A DNA stretch of 64,000 nucleotides from Prorocentrum cordatum. Lineage: Eukaryota; Sar; Dinophyceae; Prorocentrales; Prorocentraceae. The notes below the pieces were generated by a model that was not told the DNA's origin, searched no databases, and worked only from the letters and a program-made list of their open reading frames with translations. Position 1 is the stretch's first letter; the number at the start of each line of letters is the position of its first letter. A program made the position numbers and the translations under genes. Of the stretch, positions 17,701-27,766 are shown piece after piece. Location: assembly GCA_963575745.1 (NCBI GenBank), contig CAUYUJ010019281.1:538274-602273 (forward strand), read 5' to 3'.

Positions 17701-18421
17701 CTCGCCCACGTTCTGGCTCCCCCCCTCGTTCTGTGAGTTCCTCGCTGCTGCTGATGCTGCCTTCCCTCGCCCCCTCGGCCCCCATCTCGCGACGTCCAAC
17801 GCTCGCTCTCATCGGTGCGTCTCACGCGCCACCAAGCTTGCCATCGAATCGCTCACGGAAGCTATGGCTGAGGCACCTGACCCCAGCAAGCTCAAAGTTC
17901 AACGTCATTTAAAGATCAAGATTTCGGAGAGTTTACACCCCCTGTGCCTGTCTGAGGCGTTTGCCTCTCGGTTGGCCCAGTGGATGCCTATCTCCCTTCC
18001 CGAGGCCCGTGGTCTTCCGTGGGACGCCCTGCGGTCCGAGCTTTCGCGTTGCAGTGTTTCTTTCTCGATGGCCGTTCTGAAGGTTTTGATGGGCGGATGG
18101 GCCGCCGACAGGAGGGTTCAAGAGATATCGCCATGTATGCTTGGATGCCAGGATGGGCTTGATGATCTTGCCCATGATTGGTGTTGCCCGCATTTCACAC
18201 GCCACCTGGCGTCTCGGCTTCATCTCGACGTCCAGGTCTTCTTGTCCACTTCCCTTCTTGGTCGCCTTGGCATCGCTCTTCCCTCCCGCTCGCCTCTCCG
18301 TGCCCTTGCTGCCGCCGCCATCTTGTTCACGCACCTGCGCTCCCAGCCCGGGCGCCCGATCTCGGCCGACAAGGTCGGCCTCGTAATTCCCACCGCGAGG
18401 TGGGCGCTAGAGCGGCTGTAG
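14765..18421 (+). pseudogene. Element 2 endonuclease - RT - zinc finger, broken
   Basis: The endonuclease starts with LCTWNARALF, then ALQETHG, GDFNL and, after a frameshift at about 15275-15310, NIDRIF and SDHAALLVHL. A second frameshift falls at about 15790-15815, a TAG at 16158-16160, and a third frameshift at about 17385-17400. RT motifs are QRGFIRSRNFG, SFDFCQAF (Asp at 16749), CGIIQGCPASG and ACADDVGA, then YLGLWLGP. The last open frame carries a finger-like CMLGCQDGLDDLAHDWC and ends at 18421. Catalytic aspartates are still present, so decay seems to be by frame loss rather than loss of motifs. It lacks the long Ser-rich tail seen in element 1. Confidence 0.8.
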
Positions 18422-18449
18422 ACAGACGGACGCGGCGCGCGGCCACGTG

Positions 18450-18770
18450 CGAGGAGGAGGAGGAGGAGGAGGAGGAGGAGGAGGAGGAGGAGGAGGGGGA
18501 GGAAGAGGAGGAGGGAGGAAGGGGAGGCGTGAGGAGGAGGAGGAGGAGAAGGAGGGGTGAGGAGGAGGAGGAGGAGGAGGAGGAGGCGGAGCGAGGAGGA
18601 GGCGGAGGAGGGGAGGGGAGGAGGAGGAGGAGGAGGAGGAGGTAGGGGAGGAGGAGGAGGCGGAGGAGAGAGGATGAGGGAGGAAGGCAGGGAGGAGGAG
18701 GAGGCAATGAGGGGGGGGAGGAGGAGGAAGAGGCGGAGGAGGAGGAGGAGGACGAGGAGGAGGAGAACCC
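18450..18770 (+). repeat. (GGA)n microsatellite, right flank of element 2
   Basis: About 320 bp of GGA/GAG with scattered changes. Long Glu, Arg or Gly runs in its frames are artefacts. Confidence 0.95.
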
Positions 18771-18939
18771 GACCGCGCAGGCCGCCACTGCCCCGCCGCG
18801 TGCAGCGGTCGGCATGCCGCGCCGCAAAGGCCACTCCTGCCCAGGGCCACTCTCTCGCGCAGCTGGCCCACACACTCCAGGCGCGTGCGTGCGCGTGCGT
18901 GGTGCGCGGTGCGGCCTCGAACCCGTCCGCACCGTGGCG

Positions 18940-19326
18940 ATGGGGCTGCGCTCGCACTTCCGGCGGCGGCGAGCCCCCGCGCTGCTCTTCGCCGCCGCGG
19001 CCACGCTGGCGTGGCGCATGCCGGTGGGGCCGCCCGCGCGGGTGCCCGAGGCGAGCAGCTGGCTCGACGAGGAGTTGACGAAGGTCCAGCAGGAGTTGAA
19101 GAGGACGGTCGACTCGGCCACGCAAGGCATGACAGCAGCGAGGGAGGAATTCAACAGGAGCTGGCTGTTCTTCCACGTGTTTTTCCCCTGCTCGTTCGTG
19201 TTTCAGCTGTTCGCACTCGCCGCGCACGCCGTCGTCCTGAGGAAGCTGTTCGCGCTCCAGCGGCAGGGTGCGGAGCTCACCGCCGAGCTGCTCGGAGGGC
19301 CGCCCGCTGGGGGCCGAGCAGCCTGA
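18940..19326 (+). CDS. Small predicted membrane protein, 128 aa, unknown function
   Basis: ATG 18940 was chosen because a basic then hydrophobic segment follows at once (RRRRAPALLFAAAATLAW), which looks like a signal or targeting segment. A charged helix follows (WLDEELTKVQQELKRTV) and then a long hydrophobic stretch (WLFFHVFFPCSFVFQLFAL…AAHAVVL) that should span a membrane. It ends with an Ala/Gly/Leu-rich helix. No family is recognised. The frame is open upstream to 18814, but that part has simple basic composition. It is flanked on both sides by (GGA)n tracts, so it may be the last exon of a larger gene or a retrocopy. Codon third positions are strongly G/C, like the RAP-type gene. Confidence 0.4.
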   Translation: MGLRSHFRRRRAPALLFAAAATLAWRMPVGPPARVPEASSWLDEELTKVQQELKRTVDSATQGMTAAREEFNRSWLFFHVFFPCSFVFQLFALAAHAVVLRKLFALQRQGAELTAELLGGPPAGGRAA

Positions 19327-19516
19327 GCGGTCGTGGCACCAGGCATTCCCCCTGGGGCGCGCGGCCCCGCTGGGCGGCGCCAGGCGCGCTAGGCTCGGCG
19401 GCGTCCCCAGAAACGCCACTTCCCACTTCCCACTCCCCGCCTCTCCCTCCTGCGGCACCTTGCTCATACGCCCTCCCCGCCGCTGTCCTGACACTGCCGT
19501 GGAGGTGGAGAAGGGA

Positions 19517-19650
19517 GGAAGGGAGGAGGAGGAGGAAGAGGAGGAGGAGGAGGAGGAGGAGGAGGAAGAGGAGGAGGAGGAGGAGGAGGAGGAGGAGAAA
19601 AAGAAAGAGGAAAAGGGAGGAGGAGGAGGAGGAGGAGGAGGAGGAGGCGT
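19517..19650 (+). repeat. (GGA)n microsatellite
   Basis: GGA triplets with a few GAA units and a short AAAAAGAAAGAG interruption near 19598-19612. Confidence 0.95.
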
Positions 19651-19659
19651 GCGTGCCAG

Positions 19660-20010
19660 CCCCGCCTCTTTGTACCCCCAGTGCCGACTGAGAAGAAGGC
19701 GTACGTGTGCTACGCGTGCCAAGGAATTGTTCGTTCCGTTGCTGCTTGGAAGATGCACAAGGCGAAACAAACTTTCATCTTTGGACCCCCCCCAGCAGTA
19801 TGCACGTGGGTCGTCCTGCCAAGCTTGCGGGACTGAGTTCCACACCCGCCTCAGGCTGGTGCGACATCCTCGGCGTAGGAGCAGGCGGTGCCTAGGTGTG
19901 TTAATGGCAGCTGGGCCCCCACTCACGGTGAAGGAGACTGAGCAGTGCAAGGAAGAGGACGCGGTCTGCAGTGAAGCCCTCATGGGGCGCGGGGGCCTTC
20001 GAGGAGAAGG
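19660..20010 (+). pseudogene. LINE-type double zinc-finger fragment
   Basis: Frame 1 encodes KKAYVCYACQGIVRSV…WKMHKAK, a C-x2-C…H finger. After a C8 run at 19786-19793 the reading must shift to frame 2 to continue with GSSCQACGTEFHTRLRLVRH and RRC, a second finger. Paired fingers of this kind (Y.C..C…H, then C.AC…F.TR.RL..H…C) occur in the LINE polyproteins that are abundant in dinoflagellate genomes; that attribution is from memory of the family. It lies between (GGA)n and the RT fragment downstream and may be part of the same decayed element. Confidence 0.45.
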
Positions 20011-20096
20011 CGGTCCGTCCAGCGGTGCGCCTCTGCGGGCCGTGCATCGCCCCAGCTGCCCTTGTTCCCCTTGTGTCCCCTCCAGATGTGGATTCT

Positions 20097-20248
20097 TCAG
20101 GAGGGAAAAAACACACAGACACGATTAACCGTCGATTCCCAGGAAAATATGGGAAGTGGGGGGGGAGACAAGAACCCAGAACATATGGGAAAATATGGGG
20201 AATCCTGTTATTCGTGTGTATTTATTTGTGTGTCCCAGGGCCCCTTCA
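20097..20248 (+). mobile_element. Short dispersed insert, copy 1, with 22-bp flanking direct repeats
   Basis: A 152-bp segment containing GAAAATATGGGAAGTGGGGG is closely matched at 58430-58594. The flanks 20071-20092 and 20249-20270 are direct repeats (21 of 22 identical, both ending CCAGATGTGGA), as expected for a target-site duplication. Its ends are imperfect inverted repeats (ACACACAGACAC…GTGTGTATTTATTTGTGTGT). Pyrimidine-rich CAG at the right end resembles a 3' splice site, so an introner-like element is possible. Confidence 0.6.
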
Positions 20249-20423
20249 TTGTGTCCCCCCCAGATGTGGACTTTGGCCGGGCTGCCGAAGTGGGGCCAGG
20301 AAAGCCTGCCATGTCCGTGCCCAGCGCCCGCGGTGGGTTTGGCAGCGTGGTCTTCCCGCACCTGTGTCTCGGGACGGCGTCACGAGTACGACCCACACCA
20401 CTGGGTTGAAGAGCTGAGCGCGT

Positions 20424-20538
20424 GCAATCCTTCTCCCCCTCCTCCTCCTCGTCCTCCTCCTCCTCCTCCTCCTCCCCCTCCCCCTCCTCCTCCTCCTCCT
20501 CCTCCTCCTCCTCCTCCTCCTCCTCCTCCCCTCCTCTG
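20424..20538 (+). repeat. (CCT)n microsatellite
   Basis: CCT/TCC triplets with two CCCCCTCC interruptions; left neighbour of the RNase H-type LINE fragment. Confidence 0.95.
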
Positions 20539-20649
20539 ATTGCGTTAATCAACACCTTTTGCAGAGTCTGGGGCAAGATCCGACAGTGAGTTACTTCAGA
20601 CTGGCAGGTAGCACACGGCTGCCTCGAGATTTGGGGCACCCGCCGTGGC

Positions 20650-22825
20650 TGCAGCAGTTCTGACAGCGCGTTCGCGCATAACCTTTGCTCAGAGGTGGCC
20701 ACTCTTGTTGGAGACATCTCCATTTCAGTGTTGCTTGACATGACCAAGTGTTTCGAAATGATACTGCCTGCCCAGATCTTGAAGGAAGCCAAGGAGCTGA
20801 ATTTCCCTTTGAGGCTAGCTTGCATGTTGGTCCAACTCTACGCCATCCCGCGGAGGCTGAGTGCCTTCGGCAGTGTGACTGACCTCATTACCACGTTTTA
20901 GGGCATCCTCGCGGGATGCTCGCACGCAACTGGCATGTTATACCTTATTCCTTTCAGGGCGCTCAAGCGCCTTTCGCAAGTGGCCCCCTGCATCACACCC
21001 AGGGCATCTGTTGACGACATTTCCATCCAGCTGGTCACTAGCGACAGAGCGGATGTTCGGTGGTTGAAGCGCGCTGTCAGCGCCTTCACGCAGGAGGCTG
21101 CGGAGCTTGGTCCCCTCACACAGCTCAAGAAGTCAGGCAGCATCGCAGCCACCAGGCGTGGACGGCACTTCTTTAGGAAGCAAGCCGCCGCGCTGAAGTT
21201 GCAGCTTCGCCCTTGGATGAGGAACCTGGGGCATGACCTTGCGGCGAGCCGAGTGATAAGGTCGCAGGAGAAGATTCGTCTCCTTGCGCTGAAGACCAGG
21301 AGGAGGAATTTCCTCGCGCTCAAGGGTGCAGTCGGCCGCAAGGTTTCAAGGCTAGTCAGGGCAGGCGCCATGCCAGCCGCTGCGCATGGCGCAGGCGTCG
21401 CAGGCGTCTCAGACACGACACTACGATATTTCAGGCAGTTCGCAGCCACGTTGGCTGGTGACAAGCCGCATGGCGGCATTACGGCATACATGATCATGCA
21501 CCCCGACCCGCTCTATGACCCTGTGTACGACTGCACGCTCCACATCGCTGTGAGATATGCGGTTTGGATCTGGGACGCACGTTTTTCCCTCGGGAGGCTG
21601 CAGAGGGCATGGGCCATCCTCCGGTCCAAGATGCGCACCAACCCGACGTGGCAGAGTGCTAAGGGACCGCTCTCTTGCACGTGGCTCACTCTCCTGCGGA
21701 TCAACTGGGACATGTGCAGCGTCCACACCTTCGTCGCGGACCTCGGCGACGCCATCAGCCTGCTGCACACGCCGCCATACGACGTGAAGCTCGCGATCAT
21801 CGATGGCATCCACCGGTGGCAGCATCGGCGGCTCCTGTCTCATGTTTCTGTTTCCGATGGCAGTGAGCAGATTTGGCATCGTGCGCTGAGGAATAAAGTT
21901 AAAGCGGTCAAGTGCCCCATGCAGTCCGCAGCTCTGGCAGCCGTTTGGGCCAACGCCATTCCATTCCCCGCTGCGAAGGCAGCGCAGGGATACATGGTTT
22001 CACCTCCCTGTCGCGTGTGCCTGCACCCCAGCGGGACCTATGGCCATGTGTGGTACCAGTGCCAAGGCCTTATTCAAGACGATCTGGACCCATATGGTGA
22101 TCTAGTCCCCGAGGCACACCTTTGCCACCGTGCCGCCCTAACGGCCTCAGCGATGGACGTCATTGAGCAGCCGCTGGTGGACAGCACCTACCTAACTGTT
22201 GGTTTCCCTTCCTTATCCCGGGCTAGTGCGCTTCAGGCCCCCAAAGCCGATCCTGTGGTGTTGCAGTGGGGGGACGTGTATGGCGCTTGGGGGCCTGAAA
22301 GCTTTGTGGACGGAAGTAGCTTGCAGTCCAGCATTCCCGAGGTCGCCAGAGCTGGGTGGGGAGCCGTTCAGATCTCCTTTGGTCTGCTGCTTTGCCGTGC
22401 TGTCTACGGATCTCTCCCAGGGCCCAGGCAAACCATCGGGAGAGCCGAGAGATGGGCAGTGCGGCAGGCCCTGTTTCATAACTCGAACACGGAGCTCATC
22501 GCGTCAGATCTTCAAGCCACGGTAAGAGAAGGGAGCTCTTGGAGTCCAGAGGCCGGCAGAGGCTGTTCTAAGCATGCTGCGATTTGGGCTGATATCCACC
22601 GAATGTGTGAGAGTGCCCCGCGTTTTTTTTTTTCTGGCAGCCAGCGCACCTCTCGCTCGACGAGGTGCTTGAAAAAAGGATCCTGCTTACATTTGTTGGC
22701 TGGCAACCTGTGGGTTGATTTCTTTGCTCGGCTCGGAGCGGCGTCCCATTCCTATTCGGAGGGATTCTCGAAGGCCTTGGCGGGGGAATTCAATACCACA
22801 AATCCACGCTGCAGTCTTTAGCTTG
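20650..22825 (+). pseudogene. 5'-truncated LINE polyprotein: RT and RNase H
   Basis: RT motif A-like LLDMTKCFEMI (about 20725) is followed by an in-frame TAG at 20899-20901 where homologues have a Gln before GILAGC. Motif C is SVDDIS with GAC GAC at 21013-21018. A large connection region with Trp-rich segments follows, and then an RNase H domain: FVDGSS (Asp at 22309), GRAERWAVRQAL (Glu), ASDLQATV (Asp) and NLWVDFFARLG (Asp). A PAHLSLDEVLE segment with the expected His is only readable after a one-base shift at the T11 run 22623-22633, compensated at the A6 run 22672-22677. This LINE type differs from elements 1 and 2, which have no RNase H. The 5' part is missing. Confidence 0.75.
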
Positions 22826-23642
22826 GGCCTCCCAGGAGTTCTTTAAAAGTGGTGTGTGGACGGGTGATCTGCCTGAGAAACTTCGGTTGGCCGGCTCTTG
22901 TTCTGCTGCTCCCAAGGTGCAGATCACCCGTCGCTGTCTCTGGAGGTCTGAGGCTCGAGGTGAGTGGAGGTGCAAGCGCTGTGGACGTCTTGCTCGCACC
23001 CCCGCACCCCTCAAGGCCCTCCTCACTAATAGACACACCCGCGAGTGCGACCCCACTGCTCACCAGGGGACGGCCACCGCGGAGTGGTTCCTAGTTCGCG
23101 GGGCCTCGTTTGTCGTGGTGCGCAGTGAGGCTGTGAGTGTGGCTTGTGAGGCCGCAGCGAAGCTGGCACCCGACTCCGATGCTCTGGAGTCTTTAGAGGC
23201 TGGCCCCTCCCAGCCCGTGGATGACCCGCTGGGACCCATGAGGGATCTCGGCCACGACCCCTTTCAGGTGGGACCCCTGTTAGTCTGTCGGCGGTGCTCT
23301 GCCCACGGGGTCCCTGCTCATTTCAGAAATCTGTTGAGGCCCTGCAAAGGGCCCAGCTCAGCGGCCTCCACCCGTGCGAACCAGCGCATGGGCATCAGGA
23401 GGGCGGAGCGAGGGCTCCACCCGACCACTGGCGTTTCGCTCCTCGGTCCGAGTGGCGCGTCTGATGACCGCGCTACCGCTGCGGCTGGCGCGGCTGGCCG
23501 CGGTGCGGGGTGCGAAGGTAATGGCGCCCCTCCCGCCCCTGCCCTTTTTGGGGACGGGCGCGGAAGTGCTCGCGTTTCCTCCCCTTCCGAGGTGTCACCC
23601 CGCGTGATCCCCTCCAGAGGGGGCGAGGACAGTTCCGATTAA
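22787..23642 (+). pseudogene. C-terminal zinc-finger part of the RNase H-type LINE
   Basis: A further one-base shift near the G5 run 22782-22786 moves the frame to STLQSLAWASQEFFKSG and on into this 23642-terminated ORF. It has WRCKRCGRL…LTNRHTREC and LLVCRRCSAHG…LRPC, two C-x2-C…H/C metal-binding motifs, then an Ala/Gly/Ser-rich tail. It continues the RT-RNase H polyprotein and probably binds nucleic acid. Confidence 0.55.
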
Positions 23643-23876
23643 GTTTTGTTCGGCCCCGCCCCCCGTCGTGTCGTCGCCCGCGCCCGCCGCCCGCATGCGC
23701 CCTCTTCCACTTCGGCGAGACGGAGCGCGGCGCGCAGGCGCCATGACCCACGGGGTTAGGCGGGGCCCCTCCTTGCCCTCTCCCCCTGGCACGCTCGTGC
23801 CCCGCGGGGGCTCTCCGAACTCGGACCTCCCAGTCGAGCTTCTGCTCTTCTGGGAGGCGCAACGGTTGCGCTCCCC

Positions 23877-23946
23877 CTCCCCATCCCCCTCCTCCTCCTC
23901 CCCCTCCTCCTCCTCGTCCTCCTCCTCCTCCTCCTCCTCCTCCTCC
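23877..23946 (+). repeat. (CCT)n microsatellite
   Basis: CCT/TCC with a CGT interruption; same orientation as the tract at 20424-20538 on the other side of the LINE fragment. Confidence 0.9.
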
Positions 23947-24830
23947 GCCCACCCTGTGTCCTCTCCATTGATTTGGCGGACGATCGGGTCCCTGGAGACT
24001 TGAGGGGGGGTGAGACGGTGCGGTATTGGTTCGGCCTTATCTTGTCTGGACACGTGGTTGGGGTGATGTGTGGCCCCCCGTGTGAGACCTGGCCGACTGC
24101 CAGGTGCGTTCCGATTGTGGGGTCTTCTGGGCCCCGTCCCATCAGGTCAGGGACCAACCTTGGGGCATTTCCGGGCTTTCGAATCGGGAAAAGGAAGCAG
24201 GTGGCCGTCGGAAATGAACCTCTCAGGACCACAGCCCGTTTCATGCTTGCTTGCGTCTGTGCAGGAGTGCGTTGTATCATGGAGCGCCCCGAGGTTCCCT
24301 GGAGGCCAGGCGCCGCTTCGAGCTGGAGGTTGTCCGAGTTCGCTCGGCTTGCGTCGTTCACATTCGTTGCGTTGGAAAAAAACGTTTCACTCAGTATCGA
24401 GCGTGGCCGATACGATTGGCTGTCCGGTGGGTTTTTTCTGGCAGGACCTTGGGGTCCACCTCGCGGGCACGGTGAGGTTGCCATTGCTCTGCTGTGTGGG
24501 TCGGCGTCCTCCTGGCTGTGGGGAGAACAACCTTTTAAAACATGTATGTTTGGACGTGTTTCCCTCACGCCCACCCGCCTCCTCGGCGTGCATTCAACCT
24601 CGCTCGGCAGGCTTGCTGGGTGCCAGCACCCCCGGGAGGACACGCGGCGGCGGTGGGGAGGACGGGCGGTGGGTTCCGAACTGCAGCGTTGAAGCAGTGC
24701 CTTGCGGGGTTGTGCAGGCTCCTGGCGCGCATTTTCCCGGCAGATGTGCCATCGGGAACCCCCGTCGGGCTCCCAGGAGACGAGGTTCCAGAGGCCGCCC
24801 GCGGATTCCTCATGGCTCGGGACCCCTTTT
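23947..24830 (+). pseudogene. GPPCETW-motif (methyltransferase-like) segment of a dinoflagellate retroelement
   Basis: Frame 3 reads ADDRVPGDL…VRYWFGLILSGHVVGVM, CGPPCETWPTARC (about 24069-24107), SGPRPIRSG, and a conserved-looking C-terminal half, MERPEVPWRPGAASSWRLSE. A later block in another frame, GGGFRTAALKQCLAGLCRLL (about 24640-24725), completes the pattern, so at least one frameshift lies between. PPC in a G-PPC-x-(S/T/W) loop recalls the catalytic PCQ/PPC loop of cytosine-C5 methyltransferases, and retrotransposons of dinoflagellates are known to carry such enzymes. The remaining methyltransferase motifs were not identified, so the activity is unproven. It may belong to the LINE upstream or to another element. 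Confidence 0.45.
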
Positions 24831-24969
24831 TTGAGATTCGGGTGCAGCATGATTGTGCTCTCGGTGGAGCGGCTGGGGCCACTGCGTCCCCGCCCTGCCC
24901 CCCATGAGCCTCATGCTTATTTTTCTCCGTGGACGATTCGGGACTCCCCCTCGGGTAGTAACAACAACA

Positions 24970-25098
24970 GCAGGAGGAAAGATTATGATGCTGATGATGA
25001 TGATGCTGATGATGATGATGGTGATGAGGAGGAGGAGGAGGAAGAGGAGGAGGAGGAGGAGGATGACTACTACTACTACTACTGCTACTACCACCACC

Positions 25099-25132
<34 letters not shown>

Positions 25133-25151
25133 GTACTAGTACTAGTACTAG

Positions 25152-25201
<50 letters not shown>

Positions 25202-25503
25202 CTACTTACTACTACTACTACTACTACTATTACTACTCCTACCAATACATACTACACTACTACTACTTATACTACCTTACTACTACTACTACTAACTACT
25301 ATCCTACTATTTACTATACTACTACTTTTTTTTTTTTCGACTACTACTACTACTACTACTGACTACTACTACTACCACCTAGTAATAGACTACTAGTACT
25401 AGGTACGAGTACTAGTACTAGTACTACTACTACTACTATACTACGACTACTACTACTACTACTACTACTACTACGATTACGATTACGACTACGACTACGA
25501 CGG

Positions 25504-25534
<31 letters not shown>

Positions 25535-25570
25535 ACACTACTACTACTACGGACTTACTTTTTTTTTTTT

Positions 25571-25629
<59 letters not shown>

Positions 25630-25632
25630 TTT
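24970..25632 (+). repeat. Compound microsatellite (GAT)n-(GGA)n-(TAC)n
   Basis: GAT units (about 24980-25030) pass into GGA, then some 570 bp of TAC/ACT triplets with CTAG interruptions and two T runs. Confidence 0.95.
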
Positions 25633-25734
25633 TCGCCGAACTCTCTGAAGTCGAGGCCCTGTTCCGCCGAGGCCCTGTTCCGCCGAGTCCCTCTTCCGCC
25701 CGGCCCTGTTCCGCCCGGCCCTCTTCCGCCCCAG

Positions 25735-25932
25735 GCTGCCTCAGCCTCAGCCTGCATCAGCCTCAGCCTCAGCCTCAGCCTGCCTCAGCATCAGCCTGCC
25801 TCAGCCACAGCCTCAGCCTCAGCCTCAGCCTGCCTCAGCCTCAGCCTCAGCCTCAGTCTGCCTTCAGCCTCGGCCTTAGCCTCAGCCTGCCTCAGCCTCA
25901 GCCTGCCTCAGCCTCAGCATCAGCCTGCGTCA
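25735..25932 (+). repeat. (CAGCCT)n minisatellite
   Basis: CAGCCT hexamers alternate with CTGC-containing variants. The reverse complement occurs at 32570-32895. Confidence 0.9.
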
Positions 25933-25933
25933 G

Positions 25934-26290
25934 TATTCAAAATGTGGCCCGGGAATGGAGTTCCGGGAACTCGAAGAACACGAAGTGGCCTACAGTTGGC
26001 TCTGGGCATTCAAAATGTGGCCTGGGAATGGAGTTCTGGGAACTCGAAGAACACGAAGTGGCTTACAGTTGGCTCCGGGCATTCAAAATGTGGCCTGGGA
26101 ATGGAGTTCTGGGAACTCGAAGAGCACGAAGTGGCCTACAGTTCTCCGGGCATTCAAAATGTGGCCCGGGAATGGAGTTCTGGGAACTCGAAGAGCACGA
26201 AGTGGCCCACAGTTGGCTCCGGGCATTCAGAATGTGGCCCGGGAACGGAGTTCTGGGACCTCGAAGACCACGAAGTGTGTAACTGTTTGC
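25934..26290 (+). repeat. 73-bp tandem repeat, five copies
   Basis: Units begin ATTCAAAATGTGGCC at about 25934, 26007, 26080, 26151 and 26224. An inverted six-copy array lies at 32165-32575, and a three-copy relic at 44930-45110. Confidence 0.9.
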
Positions 26291-26861
26291 TTAAAATGAC
26301 TTCCGCGGATTCTCCCCGGATCCTGCCCGGACCCCCCTGGGGAGTCATGATGCTTTCTTGTGAGACCATTAGAAACCTATCAGTTTTCGCTGTTAGGTAA
26401 ATATGTGTTTGTTTTGTTTGTATTGTTTTCCTTGCGTACTTTTCTTGTCTTTCAGCAGCCGGTCTTTAGTTTATTTGTTTTGTTTAGTCGTTCCTTGTGT
26501 GTTGTTGGTTTCCACCGCCCACACGGAATACATACTATAAATGGATTTGCAACATAAAAGGAATGTATGTGTAAACCCCTTCCTCTACTCCTGCCTTCCC
26601 CTCCCCTCGCCTTGCCTCGCCTCCCTTTCCTCATTGTCCTCCTTCCTCGCTGGGGGGAGGAGGGAAGGGGGGAGGGGGGAGGGAGTGGATCGCAATTCCT
26701 CAACACAGGAATACATGTATAACCCCTCTGTTCTCCTCACCCCCTCCCCTCCCTTCCCCTCCCCTTCCTCCTCCTCCTCCTCCTCCCTCCTCCTCCTCCT
26801 TCCCCGCCAGGTGGAGGATGTATAGAAAGGGATAGGAAGGGAGGAGGGGGGAGGGGGGAAA
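26291..26861. other. Arm of a composite repeat, then pyrimidine-rich sequence; no gene
   Basis: 26330-26400 (GAGTCATGATGCT … GAAACCTATCAG … CGCTGTTA) is the inverted partner of 32010-32070. The rest is C/T- or G-rich simple sequence leading to the assembly gap. Confidence 0.6.
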
Positions 26862-26961
26862 NNNNNNNNNNNNNNNNNNNNNNNNNNNNNNNNNNNNNNN
26901 NNNNNNNNNNNNNNNNNNNNNNNNNNNNNNNNNNNNNNNNNNNNNNNNNNNNNNNNNNNNN
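26862..26961. other. Assembly gap, 100 N
   Basis: Exactly 100 N, the usual placeholder for a gap of unknown size. Distances across it are unreliable. Confidence 0.99.
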
Positions 26962-27050
26962 TGTGTGTGCGTGTGCGTGTGCGTGTGCGTGTGCGTGTGC
27001 GTGTGCGTGTGCGTGTGCGTGTGCGTGTGCGTGTGCGTGTGCGTGTGCGT
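26962..27050 (+). repeat. (GTGTGC)n microsatellite
   Basis: GTGTGC hexamers start immediately after the gap; the gap probably reflects an unresolved array. Confidence 0.95.
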
Positions 27051-27299
27051 GACCACTCGGGGATTCCGGAAGACGCTACGAGTGGGCAACTTTCGAGCTG
27101 CTGCTTGCCAGGACGCGCCCCTCGACAGGTGCAGGGGTCGACGTCAGGGTCTGGTTGGGATGCGGGGGTGGCTGCTCCCCTCTCTTCCTCCATCCCATCT
27201 GCCCCCTCCTTTCCCCTGAGAAGCCTCTCCCATAACTGGCGCGTGCTAAACGGTGCTGGGCGTTAGCCTCGCCATGTGCCATTCCTGCCGAAGTGCGCT

Positions 27300-27620
27300 T
27301 ACTTTGTACGCATGTTTTTTTGCATGAAGGTGGTGATTCTGCCCTCTTAACCCCTCCGCGCAGACTCGAGAGGCGGGAAACTACGGGCAGTTTGGGGAGC
27401 CAAGGTGGGCGGGCAGACGGGAATTGGCAGGGCGAGCAGGCAGGCTGGAAGGTTGGAGATGTCGAAGGGCTTCTTGAGCGTTCTCTTCCAGATCTGCAGC
27501 TCGTCGTGGGCCGTCTGGAGCGCGTCCTCCTGGAACTTCAGCCTCTCGCAGTGTTCGTGAAGTGCGTTCTCTTTGGTCGATAGCTGATCGTAGCTCGCCT
27601 GTTTGTGCGCCCCTATAGAA
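27300..27620 (-). pseudogene. Possible coiled-coil coding remnant
   Basis: On the minus strand one frame reads SYDQLSTKENALHEHCERL, then FQEDALQTAHDELQIW and KRTLKKPFDI, a typical heptad coiled coil with no internal stop. The frame has no clear start and neighbouring frames are also open, so it may be a stray exon or a fragment of a mobile-element protein. No family is assigned. Confidence 0.25.
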
Positions 27621-27766
27621 CAACTGTTGTTCCGTCGTTAAGCTTAACATGTGTTCTTTGCATGGCGTTGTGGAATTCATGTTGGAGCTCATGAGTTTGG
27701 CGCTGGTTCCTCCCCCTGGTACTCACCATTGGATTGTAGAATTGGCGAAACCAAACCCGCATAGGC

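Larger units (their letters stand above)
13624..18450 (+). mobile_element. Non-LTR retrotransposon, element 2 (decayed, SL-headed)
   Basis: Same architecture as element 1: relic leader, ORF1 with coiled coil, endonuclease, RT and zinc finger. The last stop is at 18421 and (GGA)n starts about 30 bp later, so the 3' UTR is very short and there is no poly(A). Both flanks are (GGA)n in the same orientation. Several stops and frameshifts break the coding region, so the copy is inactive. Confidence 0.85.

Noticed and set aside
18220-19983. 587-codon minus-strand ORF
   Set aside because: Antisense to element 2's end, two GGA arrays and the small membrane protein; Ser/Pro/Leu runs are repeat-derived.
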